A stretch of DNA of 64,000 nt from Loxodes magnus (lineage: Eukaryota; Ciliophora; Karyorelictea; Loxodida; Loxodidae). This document shows positions 36,600-48,543 of the stretch, piece after piece. The translations under genes and the position numbers were made by a program. The DNA lies in the NCBI GenBank assembly GCA_946699065.1, contig CAMPDV010000308.1, positions 62,001-126,000 of the forward strand, read 5' to 3'. The notes beneath the pieces were generated by a model, which saw only the letters and a list, made by a program, of their open reading frames with translations, did not search any database and had not been told where the DNA came from. How positions within the stretch are numbered: the stretch's first letter is position 1; every line of letters begins with the position of its first letter.

Positions 36600-38470
36600 A
36601 AAAAAAGGAAATATAGAGAATACCAAAGAATAAGATAAAATACATTTAATCAAGGAAAAAGATAAAAGAAACTAGCTTGACCTATTTATGACAATGCAAA
36701 TAAATGAAAACTGACAGAAATGTGGAATAAACTAAAAAATCAGCTTAATAGAAAAAATAATTAGTTAGCACCCTTATCAAAAGAAGATGCTAAGGTTTTC
36801 AGGAACCAATGATAGCAGTTATATGAAAATAGCGATAATAATTTACCAACTAAATACTTAAAAAAGAGACAAATAGTGGTAAACAAATATGAAATTTGAG
36901 AAAAAATTAACTAATTGACGAAATGGAAAGCAGCAAAGCCTGATGAAATATAAGTAGGAGCAATTTTAGTAGGAGGGAAAAAGTTAATAGAAGTAACTTA
37001 AAAAATGATAGCTAAAATGATTTAAGAGATAGCAATAACTTAGGGGATGAAATAATAATAAATAAATAAATAAAATTAAATTAATTTATATTAGCGTGGT
37101 ACCACCATTGTTTAGTTCAAAACTAAAAAATAAAGAAACCAAATTTAATTATTAATAATAGGCTAGAAATTTTTCTAGCTTCATCTGGTCTCTTTGATTC
37201 TTATCTTCATCTCTCCGTTTTTATAATCAAAATTGATTGCATTCACTCTTTAAATTCTTCCAAAGGCTGGAGTTAGAGAACATTCCATTATTTGAGTCAA
37301 ATGACCCAATTAGATTAAATTCTTATAAATAATAGTTATTTGGGATCTCAGTCATGTCTTTGTTGTTTTCTAAATTCCTAATCAGAATAGCGACATGTAA
37401 AATCAGGATAACTCTGAGATCTCGATTTTGGTTCCCTTTAGTCGACCCTTCGCATCGATAGAGAGAACCCTTAAAAAAGTAAGGCTTATCACACATCGGG
37501 CACATCCTTACTTGTTTGTGGTGGCATCTATTGGAAGAGTACTTGCAACGCAGACATGAAGGCACCGTATTACCTAATTGGTTGACTAGAAACCAGAATC
37601 CATTTAAAAAATGAAATGTTAATATAATATTAATATAAAATAAAGGAGGATAGATGAACCCAATGAACTATAGACCAATCTCTTTAGTAAACATTCTTTT
37701 AAAATTTTTGACGATTAGTATTCTAGCAAGTGCAAGGATATTTTCATAATGATGAAAGAGAATACTAATATGGTTTCAAAAAGGAAAATCATGAGCGCTA
37801 TAAATCTTCAATCTAAGAATAGCATAGGTATAATCAAAGCGGAACAAAAAATTAATTTTAGCAATATAAAAGGATATTAAGAAAGCTGTGACTCAGTACA
37901 ACGAAAATATATATAAAAATCTTAAGCAATCTAAAATACCGGAATAGATAATTAAACTACTTGCAAACTTCTATTGTGAAGAAATAATTTAAATGAAAAT
38001 CAATGATTAAAAGGCAAAATCATTCTTGAAAAAAAAGGATAAAAAAAAACAAAAACAATTTAACATGATAATAGCTAGATTTTTAAATGTATGGAAGATA
38101 AAAAACATGCATCTATGATAGAATAAAAAGAAAAGAATAGTACATAAAAATATATGCAGGATGTTTTGAATAAGTTAGATGCCATAGCCTTCATAAAAGA
38201 ATAGAAATAAAAAGAAGAAGTCTTATAAAAGTAAAACTAATTGGAAAAAGTAAAACATGGAATCTGCATTTAAAAAAAATGAACGCATGAAAAAGTAGTA
38301 AATAATAGAAAATGAAAAAATAAAGAAAATTCAATAGAAGTGAGATTTGAAAAAAAAAAGTAGAACATTAAGTAAATATCATGTTACTTAGCAAATAAAA
38401 ATTTTTATACAAAATAAGAGAATAGAATAGCCCATAAGAAGTAAAAATGAAAAGGGAAAAAAAATGCGTC
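36600..38470 (+). pseudogene. Decayed second LINE, reverse-transcriptase region
   Basis: Left of the family-M insertion the plus strand reads KWKAAKPDEIQVGAIL...IAITQGMK, the segment that precedes the polymerase core in LINE reverse transcriptases (compare GKAAGPDGIKGELL in the main LINE). Right of it the sequence resumes with KGGQMNPMNYRPISLVNILLK and continues DIKKAVTQYNENIYKNL and LLANFYCEE. The core lacks a recognisable ADD box, and the parts are in different frames even after removing the insert, so it is degenerate. The natural Tyr in NYRPISL (Trp/UGA in the main LINE) shows a distinct lineage. Confidence 0.7.
37054..37610 (-). mobile_element. 557 bp family-M element inserted in a LINE, with target duplication
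   Basis: The element interrupts the reverse-transcriptase region of the plus-strand LINE at 36.6-38.5 kb. A 7 bp duplication ATGAAAT flanks it (37,047-37,053 and 37,611-37,617). On the minus strand it ends in the family hairpin (about 37,095-37,124, one arm decayed) and a (TTTA)n tail. This copy keeps the longest candidate frame: CLRCKYSSNRCHHK followed by CPMC, a possible zinc-binding cluster, running into DMTEIPNNYYLQEF. It could be a 5'-truncated LINE or a short non-autonomous element; the protein reading is an inference. Confidence 0.7.
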
Positions 38471-38479
38471 TTAGAATAT

Positions 38480-39060
38480 TTTGAATAATAAGAATAATTG
38501 TTAAAATATTTTTTTTAATTTTATAGCGTTTAAAACAATCATAAATTTTTAAATTAAACTCTATGAATACTGTAGTTTTAAATTTTATACTTTTAAAACA
38601 GTTAAAAAGTTTAATAAGTTTCTTCTGTTTTAAAAGTTTAATGAAATTAAAAATGAAAGATTCTTTTCATGGATTCATTTGTTAGTACAAATGTAAGGTT
38701 CTATTTAAGATAAATTTTTTATTTCGTTATTATTTCTAGCGACTAAAATTTTTAGAGATTTTAAAACTTTAGAAAATGATAAACTATTTAGACAAAACTT
38801 ATTTCTCAAGGAAAAAAATATTATTTATAACATTTCGATTTAGAGTTTTATACTAAGAAATTTATTATAAAATAATAAATGGCTCCTATTTCATAAAGAA
38901 TATCTTAATTATTCAGAATGAACAATAAGATTCATAGAAAGAGTTAATAAAAACTAAAAAAAATATTATTAAGAGGAAGAAGAATTTAAATAAATGGGAT
39001 ACTCATTACATATATAATATTTATTTTTTTTATCTTATTTTAAATGAAAAGATAAGAAAT
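38480..39060. other. AT-rich stretch, nothing recognised
   Basis: Short AT-rich interval between the decayed plus-strand LINE and the minus-strand gag/ORF1-like relic. Confidence 0.5.
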
Positions 39061-39063
39061 TTC

Positions 39064-40030
39064 AATATTTAAAATTTTTTTTTTTAATAAATAGATATCT
39101 CATTGTTGAGTCTGATATAATTGTTTTTTATCAATTACTTCAAAAAGAAGTATGAGATTACTATTTTTAATATAAAATTTAAAGAGCAACTCTTCAACGA
39201 TTTGGTGTCTCGCTCTATAAACATTTTTTTTGGTATTTTTAAGAAGGGATTTTTGTTTATAAAAAAATAGAGGAATTAAAAGTAAAGAAATATTTTTTCG
39301 CATATTTTAATCTCGTAGCGATTAATCTTTTCTTGCTAAAAACGAGATGACTTTTTTATTACTCCAATCAGCATTATATGTGTCTTCTTAGTATAAAATT
39401 TCTCATTCAAACTTATGATTCTTGATTCTTTCTTGACTGTTTTCTTTTATAGAGTTTACCTTAAAGCGAACATTAATTCTTATTGCTTTATTATTTAGGC
39501 TTTTTTTCTGTTACTCTTGTTAATAGAGTCTAGTTCATTATTTCTTCTACTTTCTTAGAAATTCGGATAATTACGATAGAGATGCCCAGTTGAATTACAT
39601 ATGTAATTTTTTTTGTTCTTAGTCTGCTTTTTTTGCTGAGGAGTTCAATTTCAGATTTTCGGAGCGATGCGAGCTTGCAATTCTATTAGGGTATTTCAAC
39701 TATGAATATTTGAGGAAGAGGTTGCTACTTTTGCTTCATTTCTGTTTCGTGCATTATACCCTTTTTTTTTATTCGAAAATACTTTACTTGTCCGTCGCCA
39801 ACTCTATCCTAGAGTTTCAAGATTATCTCGAATTAACTAGATTTCATGCTCAAATCGAAATTTTATTCTTGTGGAATTTTGAATATTTTTACCTAACAAT
39901 TGCTTGCTCATATTATTTTCCACCTTGAGCTTCTGTATCATTTTTGTTAACTCTACTACGACTATTGACTAGTCTTTCTCTTGCTGTTACGAGATCTAGA
40001 ATTGACTCGCCAATTTTTATTATATTAGAT
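39064..40030 (-). pseudogene. ORF1/gag-like protein with decayed zinc knuckle
   Basis: One minus-strand frame reads, in order, a coiled coil (VVVELTKMIQKLKVENNMSK), a basic segment (GYNARNRNEAKVATSSS) and NYICNSTGHLYRNYP. The last is a CCHC zinc knuckle whose first and last Cys are replaced by Asn and Tyr. A charged tail (ESRRNNELDSINKSNRKK) follows. The two lost ligands indicate decay. A different frame over 39,900-40,010 (KIGESILDLVTARERLVNS) also reads well, so a frame change at the 5' side is possible. It could be a LINE ORF1 with zinc knuckle or an LTR-element gag; no reverse transcriptase lies downstream. Confidence 0.5.
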
Positions 40031-40160
40031 TTTGTTTTTTTACTTTTTGGCGGTTGGGGGAGTATCTAGCTAGGTGTAAGATTGTTTATTGTAAAGTATG
40101 AAGGTTGCCTGCTACTAGGGTTGGATTATAGGTTGCTAAACTCCTTCTCCTCATATTGAG
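40030..40160 (-). other. GC-richer leader upstream of the gag/ORF1-like relic
   Basis: Contains GATACTCCCCCAACCGCC on the minus strand, similar in sequence and placement to the leader at 25,855-25,985. It probably represents the same type of retroelement 5' region. Confidence 0.35.
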
Positions 40161-40519
40161 AGTTGTTAAGCGTCATTCTTTATTCTTCCATCTTTTTTCT
40201 ATTAGAGTTTAACTTAGATATAAATTTTGAATTAAAGATAATCTAATTAAATATGATTTTAGAATTGTAAAAATTTAAAATATATTTACTTTAGCTTAAT
40301 GTTAATAGCTTAAATAGAGTTAAATATATTACCAATATATTTCTATTTATTTCAATTTGTTCAATCTAAGTTATAAATTTTTTAATTTGCTAGAAATTTT
40401 TAAGGAAATTAAATTATAATTTTGCATAATGTTTTATTTTTTTATCTATTTCATAATTAATTTTTCTGAAGTAGCTTGTTAATATTCCTTAATTACAACA
40501 TCTAAGAAATATTTGTAAA

Positions 40520-41341
40520 AAAAAATGGAAATGGAATAGAACATTCGACTATCTAAAAATTAGGCAAGGAACGCAAGAAGAAGAGTTAACAAAGAACTAG
40601 AGAAGAAGTAGAAATCAATGGAACACTTATCAAGCTCCTCTTCAGAAAGCAAAGTAATGGTTGGACAAGTTAATGAGAGCACTTCGCTTTCAATTGAAAT
40701 GGAAAAGATGAAAAAATTAATTTCTAAATATGAAGAAGAAACATATAATCAAGGAGAAAGAATTAGAGAGCTTATGAATAAAATTGAGGATTAAAATAAC
40801 GAACTATTAATTCTTAGGAAATTGCTTATATAAAACAATATTGTGACAGAACAATAGCTCTATACTCAGTCTTAAAATAATTTCAAACAAGGGATAAACA
40901 TGAGTATTGAAGTCCTCCCTTCTTAAGCAAAAGATTAAGAAATAAATATAGAATAAAATGTTGATAAAAGTCTAATTAAAAGAATAGAACAAATAGAAAA
41001 ATTATTTTTGCCTTAGTTGAATAAAAAAAAATAGACAACAAATTGTTGATGTTGTAGGTCGAAATATCACTTATTAAAAAATTGTTAAAAATGATAAAAT
41101 TTGAAAAAAAGAGAAGAAATAAAAACATGAAGGATGTTAAAAAAACTTTGAATAATCGACTCAGGAATTTATAAATAGAAATTATTTAGTGGTAACATGG
41201 AAAATTCATTGTGGTAGCCACCCACATTCAAAAAAAGGCCGTGGTATACATCCTCGTTAAAAAAAAGGCAGAGTGAAATCGGTTGGAATCCCAAAGAACT
41301 CCAAAACTCTTAACATTTAGTTTACATTATTATTATTATTA
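40520..41341 (+). mobile_element. ORF1-only non-autonomous retroelement with perfect 17 bp target duplication
   Basis: An 822 bp unit flanked by TAAGAAATATTTGTAAA at 40,503-40,519 and 41,342-41,358. The 5' end lies only five bases before the ATG, as in the main LINE (A-run then ATGG). The 3' end is an (ATT)n tail. It encodes only an ORF1-like protein and no endonuclease or reverse transcriptase, so it must be mobilised in trans. A related element with the same (ATT)n tail is inserted in arm B (48.5-49.7 kb). Confidence 0.85.
40525..41330 (+). CDS. ORF1-like coiled-coil protein, one probable frameshift
   Basis: ATG 40,525 opens MEMEQNIRLSKNQARNARRR, then a Ser run (HLSSSSSES), then coiled coil (KKLISKYEEETYNQGERIRE, NKIEDQNNELLILRK). 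Near an A9 run at about 41,027-41,035 the coherent frame shifts by one base and continues QQIVDVVGRNITYQKIV, then KKGRGIHPRQKKGRVKS. The C-terminal part aligns by eye with the arm B element (KKDRGTQPRKKIV), which supports both frames. The shift may be a mutation, slippage or a sequencing error. UAG and UAA occur repeatedly as Gln. Likely an RNA-binding chaperone. Confidence 0.6.
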
Positions 41342-41358
41342 TAAGAAATATTTGTAAA

Positions 41359-42340
41359 TACTTTTTATAAGAACTAATTTAACCATTAATAAAATCCTTA
41401 ATCTTTATATAGAGTTAAATAATAATCTTATTAAATATGAATAATAAATTTATATTTTGTTAAATATCAATATATTTGGTTTTTTATTTAACATATTTTT
41501 ATATTTATTAAATTTCCTATATTTATAAAATCATAACAAAGTTATATTTTTACTTTTATTTACCTCTTTAATAAAATTTAGTAACTATTAATTATTTTTA
41601 ATACTTTTATGAATTTAAATTTTAAAAGAAATAAAAATTTAGTATGTATTTAATTAAATTAAGATTGAATTTTACTCTTAATGATAAAAAAGTTTATTAT
41701 TATATGTAACATAATAATTGTTACACCGTTTGATAGAATAAATGTTATAAATGGTAGATAATGCTTTAATTTAATCTTTGATTTATTAATGCTAATTTAA
41801 ACTACAATAAAATATCTCTTTTGTTATCTATTTATTTTAGATTTATCATAATATTTTAATTTATATTTAAAGGTTTAATTAAACATTTATTATTTTTTAT
41901 ACTATATCTTGATTCCCTTTTTTAATATATATGAAAAATAAAATTAAGTTTAATAAAGATTGATATATAAAACTTGAACTTAAATTGTATATTTTATATG
42001 TTTAGTAAAATAAAATATAAATTTGGAATAAAAAGGATTTAAATAAAATTAGATAATAAAATAACTAAATTATAAATAATTATATAAACCTTTTATACAT
42101 TTTAATACAATAAAAAACTAATTACTTGTATAAATAAAATAATAATACTATAAATATTTTAAATCCTTAAATTAGATTATTTTTAAGTAAATTGTATAAC
42201 AATTGTAAATTTATTAATTTTATGCTTTTAATATTTTTATACAATTTCATTCTAAAAAATTTTTAATTTTACTTTTAATTTTTTAACAAAAATAAAATAC
42301 AATAAATTCTAATTTTTCAAAATTAAGATACGGAAGATAA
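41359..42340. other. AT-rich stretch, nothing recognised
   Basis: About 1 kb of AT-rich sequence between the ORF1-only element and the possible LRR-like gene at 42,358. No gene or repeat was identified. Confidence 0.55.
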
Positions 42341-42357
42341 AGGGGAAAGAATGGAGT

Positions 42358-45300
42358 ATGTATAAAGTTGAAAATTGATTAAAAAGCAACGAGCTTCGGT
42401 ATATTTTTTGTAAGTAGATTTATTTTTAGAGAGAAGAAATATCTTATGGAGAAGGTGCAATGCAATAAAAACTAGTAAAGTATTCATGGGAACTTATATA
42501 AAATAAAATAGAATAGCATTATTTATAGGAAAATAAATAGACTAAAGCTTAAAGAAAAATGAAATTTTAATGTGACTAAATAAACAGAAGTATACATTAA
42601 AAAGGGATTGAAGAAATAGATGATACCTTTAAGTAAAGAAATGGAATAAAATATTTTTAAAGTGAAGATGTACATGCAAATATTATCATACGAATAATAT
42701 CAAATATATGGAGTTAATTATTCATTTTAAGGAATTTCAATAAGGGATACTACATAAAAATTAAGTTCAAGAAGTAAGAATTAAGCTTTTATGTCTTTCA
42801 ATAGCTTAATAGAAAATTTTATAATTTAGTAGAATATAATTCTGACTTAATTCAAATCATAAATTTAGAATTAAGCTGAATAATCGAAATAAAGTATAAA
42901 CTATACCAAGAGTTTTTTGATTTTATCTATCACTTATAAATAAGAGAGAAATATACTATGAGCCCTTAAAATAAATTGCAACTCAGAATGTTTCATAAAA
43001 TTCAACCCTAATTTCACTCAAGATTACTTCTTAACCTCTCGACTAAATTAAGATATTTTAAGCATTCCTGGAAATAACTAGTTATAAATTTCATATCAGA
43101 ATAAAAAACTCCTAAGAGTTTTATAGAAAATGTTTTCTAATTTTATCTTAACAATATAAATATTACAAATTGTACAAGTTTTAAATTATAATTTGATTAC
43201 TTTGCAGAAAAATAAATACTTTAAAGGCTTGCAAAGAAAAAAGTTATAGCATTTGAAAAATATTTTCCTTAAAAATAATAAAATTAGAATAGAATTACTA
43301 ATATCTAAGATTAATCAAAATAAGATAATATAAAATATTCAATTATCCATCTTCAATAATATAGAGTTTAGATAAATATCATAAGTCATAATTGAAAAAG
43401 GAACCAATCAGAAATTTAATTTTAATCAACTAAATTTAAAAATATTAATGAACTAAACTTTTGCTACTTAATATCACAAGGAATATATTATTAGCTTCAG
43501 ATGAAGATTGATAATATTTTTACTATAATTAAAGTACAAAAACTTGACTTAAACTCTTTATTATTTTCAATAATAAAAAACTGCATAACTATTGATTTAT
43601 TAAAATAGAGAGATCTAAGAAACGTCAAAAATAAATTTTAATTACTTAAGATAATAAAAATTTGATTATCTAAATTACTAAATTTGGCATTTTGATATTT
43701 TAAAGGAAGGTACATTATTATTCATTTTGGAAAGCTAATGGAATATTACAAAAAAATTAAATCAAAACTATAATTATGTAATTGCTTTAAGATTTTTTAA
43801 TTAAAGTACTCTTTTAATTGTATGACTTTTTGAAGTTAAAATCCCTTAATTTTTATATATTTGTATTAATAAAATTTCTATAAACCTTTTATGTAATTCT
43901 TTTATATGTCGCTTATATAATGAAATACTTATAATTTCTTTTACAAATCCATCTTTTCATTTTATCTACACTAATACCAGATTTTTTAATCTAAGCCCAT
44001 TATCATAATATATTCTATTTCTATCCTAATTTTACTTTATACATATAATTTAAAACTACATAATCCAACAGTTTTATATACCTTTTAAATATTTTCTTAA
44101 GATAAATACTTTTAGATATAAGAGAGATGTAAGAGCTAATCTTAGCATTTCAAATATTAAAATTGATATTATATGGACATTTTATTACCATGCCAACATA
44201 ACTGAGTCCTTTAGATTTAATTTATTCTCAGCTAATAAAAATTTTTGTAGTCTTAATCTTAGTCATTTAATATGTAAGGTAAAGACTAATATTTAGTGAT
44301 ATTTCTTCTTCTAATACCTTAATTAAATCAATCTTATTCTATTTTTCAATCTTTAACTATTGGAAGCGTTTAGTTCGAATATATTTTAGAGTTCTCTGTT
44401 CATTATGAAAATTAGTTTAATTAATTGTTTCTTTTCTAGTTTTAGTAAATACTTATAAATAAATTTAATTTGGTTAATCCATATAATCTGAACTATGGAG
44501 TTAGTAAAGAAGACTATTTATAGATGTTTTTTATTAAATACTATATATAAAAATATTCTTATAACTATTATAGAACAAGTTTAAGTGCCTAATCATTTAA
44601 TTATATTAATTTAGCTATGTTGAAATTAACATTCATTATTCATACTAATTTATTTCAGATGCTTCTAATTCTATAGAGAAAATATAGAAACTGTTGTGTA
44701 AGGGTTATTATTTTAGGACTATAATTCAATATTGCTACTAGAGATATTAACTTAAATAAACAAACAAAAATAATGAGAGTCAGAAGTAAGAAATTAGCAG
44801 TTAATAAATAGAATGGAAAACGTATTTATAGAAATTAGGAAATTATTAATTGTAGTTTAAATTATCTAAATGAAGAATCACTTACAATCTGCTTTGAAAT
44901 TATATTATAATATCATTCAAACTATTTTTAATTATAAATTATACTATTAAGTCTTTAGAATAACCTTTGCAAAGATAAACTTTTATAACTCCAAAATAAA
45001 CTAGTAACAAAAAGAAATATTTAATAGATATATTTAGAATATTTCATTCATTACTTTAATATATAGCAAATTTGTTAAGCATTATAAAGATTTACGTTAT
45101 TAATCTATATCAAATTAATAATTTTATATTCATAATTCTATTTGAGATCATTAAATTAAGAAACTTAAGTTCTTATCTTCCTAATCTTACAAATAAAATC
45201 CTACAAATACTTTTAAATATTTTTGACATTTCTTTACTATAAATACTTTAAAATAAAGAAGAGAGAAAACTAACATTTAAATACTTGTTTAGAAATATCT

Positions 45301-46430
45301 AAATAGATATAGGTAACTATATGAGAAATATATAGATAGTAATATTTAATTAAAAATTTAATAAGGTATAACTTAAACTTTCAATTGAATTACTTAATTG
45401 TAATTTTTGTGCTAAAATAGTTTTATCATACTTGAGAGATTTAAAAGTGAATCGCTAATGATATATTACATTATTTAGCTTTCATAAACTTATAATAGAT
45501 ATACTAGGTATTAAAATAAATTATCTTATTATTTACATCATATAATAAAAATATAATATCTTTTTATCTCAGTTCATTAAGCAAAACTTACTTAATCAAT
45601 TAATTGAATTTGCTCAATAAATTAAATAGCTCCTCTTTTGTTGGCTCAGAGAATTAATTTATTAACTTTTTTACAATATTGTGTTTATTCCTTGGATTCT
45701 AAATTCCTTTTTATGTAAATCTTATCAACTTTTAATTTTATACATTTTAGTTTCCTTTTATGAGCATTAGTTTTTATGGTTGTACTGGTATTGAAATAAT
45801 CTCAATGCTTATAGATCTTTTATATTCTAAATATTAGCTTAATGCATACAATAGAAATCTTTTACCTTTATATCTTATACTAAGCTCTTCTAATTATTGC
45901 TAAAATAGAATTTTCTACTATATTAATTTCAAATTTCTTTGCTTATATATTGAATGAAGGAATTTAGTAAGAATTTTAGGTTTCTATTTAATGAACTTCA
46001 AAGGACATAAAACCTAATAAAAATTGAGAGGTGAAGCTAGATTGGTATCAAATATACTTAAAGCTGATTGTATGTTAAGAGAGAAGAAATTAATTCATTT
46101 CATAGAGATGTTAAATGAGCATCTAACTGTATTTGAAAATCATATTTGGCTTACTGTAAATACAAGCTCTTCTAATTAACTTATTCTCTGCTTAATGGAC
46201 ACTATATTCTTTTGGACAGACATATTATTACTTATAATGCTGCTAACATTTATTTAAGAATGATACTTAAACTGTAAAGATTAGGCTATAAAATTAATCT
46301 AAATTCCTTTTTCTATAAAATTTGCAAATTGGATAGCATCACTCCAAAAGGAATTCCTAATGATTTAAACAAATAATACAAACTTTTCAGAGTTAATAGT
46401 ATCTCTATTACTCTCCCCTATCTCTTTATC
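42358..46430 (+). CDS. Possible LRR-like protein gene, arm B copy with 5' end
   Basis: An ATG at 42,358 opens a frame reading MYKVENWLKSNELRY, which continues without a shift across the arm boundary at 43,305 into the LRR-like frame of arm A. An early YGEGAM-like segment resembles a MORN motif, so this may be a degenerate relative of the MORN/F-box/LRR gene, but repeats are not clear. Amino-acid composition is biased to Lys, Asn, Ile and Gln, as expected from AT-rich DNA even if noncoding. The end is uncertain. Confidence 0.27.
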
Positions 46431-46936
46431 TCTATACTCTTTTAACTTTGAGAGAAACATTTTAATTAAATAAAATAAATAAACAAAATTTAATTTTTTC
46501 TTTATAAACCCAAAAAAGAAACTAAAAATTAGGATTATCTTTATTTTAAATATTATTATATATTAATTTCTATAGAAAAATGTATACTATTTTTAGAAAT
46601 TAAAATAAAATATAAGTAAAACTATTATTATCATAAACAAATTAAAAATAGATATTTAATTGTAACTATAATATTACTCTTAATACATCTTTAATTTATT
46701 TTAATTTAAATAAGGAATAATAATTTTAGATTTTAAAGGAATAATATTAATGTTAAATTTAAATAGATTTATTAGATTAAATTTTATTTAAGCTTTAAAT
46801 GTTAAATAGAATAAAAGAGTTATATCGAAAATATAAATAAAAAGTAAATAGTTGTAAATTCAATTATTTTATAAATATATCAAACTATTATTTATTAAAA
46901 ATTTTAAATAAAATTATATATTTTCGTTGGTAAAAA

Positions 46937-47730
46937 TGTCAGAAGGGTAATTTCTTTGTTTATGAATTTTAAACTAAATTTAAGGGCTGAAAGTAAATAA
47001 AAATTTTTAAGGTTAGAATTTCATAACTTTTGCTTCTGAAAGGAAATCCACTACATCTGGCAGTATTCACAGATATACTGATGATAAGTATGGATCATTT
47101 TGTCCATCCCACTCTAGACTGTCAACTTTCCATAATGAGGCGTCTAACTTTCCAATTTTCAACTGTTAGTTGAAGGGAAATTCCTAGACCATATCTGGAA
47201 AAATCCTGTTCGGTCTGTGGATGGAAAATTCTCATTGTGTCTAGATATTATAAGATAGAGGGAGGAGTGCCCAGCATGTGCGTCAGGTGCGCAGCTTGCT
47301 AAAGTGCCAGTTGAGTCATTGGGCGTATTTTTGGAAGGAGAGGAACAAATGATACTCCTACAGGAATTTAGGCATTTTTTCAGGAAAGACTCATTCAAAA
47401 CTGGAACTAGCACTTATGCTGAGAGAAGGTCAACAAAGTAAGGCCACTCCATCCCTTCATAATCTTCTTCATAAATCAGCTAATAGTCTTAAGATTGATG
47501 ATCGCTAGTGATGTTTAGATTATAACCATATGAGTTCAGACTACTGTTGAGATACTGAGTTTACCTTGTCATAAAATGGCCTCATTAAAGAAAGCATAAC
47601 ATAAATTAAAGATATTCATATCTATCATGATAATCCCAAAGATTGATGGATAGAAATATAAACCTACTTTAAAAAACCTGATGACAAGCGTAAAAAGTTT
47701 CTTAAGAAAACAGTTGACTATAATTAACTT
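46937..47730. other. GC-richer conserved block of unknown nature (arm B)
   Basis: Arm B counterpart of 3,820-4,610. It carries a 39-nt insertion just upstream (about 46,900-46,936) and scattered substitutions. Several change the candidate protein sharply, for instance the residues just before and after the conserved VDGKFSLCLDII run. Same interpretation as arm A. Confidence 0.45.
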
Positions 47731-48285
47731 TAACTATAACTTAAAATAAATAAATAAATAAATAAATTAATTAATTAATTAAACAAGCATGGTACCACCA
47801 TTGTTTGGTTCACCAAGAAAAAATAAAGAAATCAAATTTAATTATTAATAATAGACTAGAAATGTTTCTGGCTTCATCTGGTCTCTTGATTCTTATCTTC
47901 TTCTCTCCGTTTTTATAATCAAAATTGATTGCCTTCATCTTTAAATTCTTCCAAAGACTGGAGTTAGAGAATATTCCACTATTTGTGTCAAGTTACTTAA
48001 TTAGGTTAAATTCTTCTAAATAATAGTTAATTGTGATCTCAGTATATCTTTGTTGTTTTCTAATTCTTTATCAGAATAGCGACATGTAAAATCAAGATAA
48101 CTCTGAGATCTGGATTTCGATTCCCTCTAGTCGACCTCTCGTACCGAAAGAGAGAATCCTCAAATAAGTAAAGCTTATCACACAATGGGCCCATGCTTAA
48201 TTGTTTGTGGTGGCATCTATTGCAAGAGTATTTGCAGTACAGACATGACTACACGGGATTGCCTACTCAGTCGACTAAAAGTAAA
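47731..48285 (-). mobile_element. LINE 3'-end fragment (family M), arm B
   Basis: Duplicate of the arm A fragment. The terminal hairpin has decayed: GCATGGT...CACCAAG at 47,788-47,816 no longer pairs fully. The (TTAA)n(AAATA)n tail lies at about 47,744-47,785. Small indels further disrupt the candidate reading frames. Confidence 0.6.
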
Positions 48286-48543
48286 GTTAATTTAAAAAAT
48301 GAATTAAATATAATAAAAAGTAAAAATGAATAGTAATAAAATTTAATTTTATAATAATGTAAAAATCTAGTTTAAGTTTTAAATTAGAGAACAAAAATGA
48401 GAAAAATTAATTATATAATTTTATTAATTAATTTAAAAGATACAATTTATTAACTTATAAAGTATACATGCAAAAGTTAAAAATGTAAGCATATAAATGG
48501 AAGACTTTAATTACTCTAAGTTGACAAAATTAATAAAATTAAT

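Noticed and set aside
39710..39928. A 72-residue plus-strand ORF
   Set aside because: It lies opposite the zinc-knuckle gag/ORF1-like frame, which has the better domain evidence.
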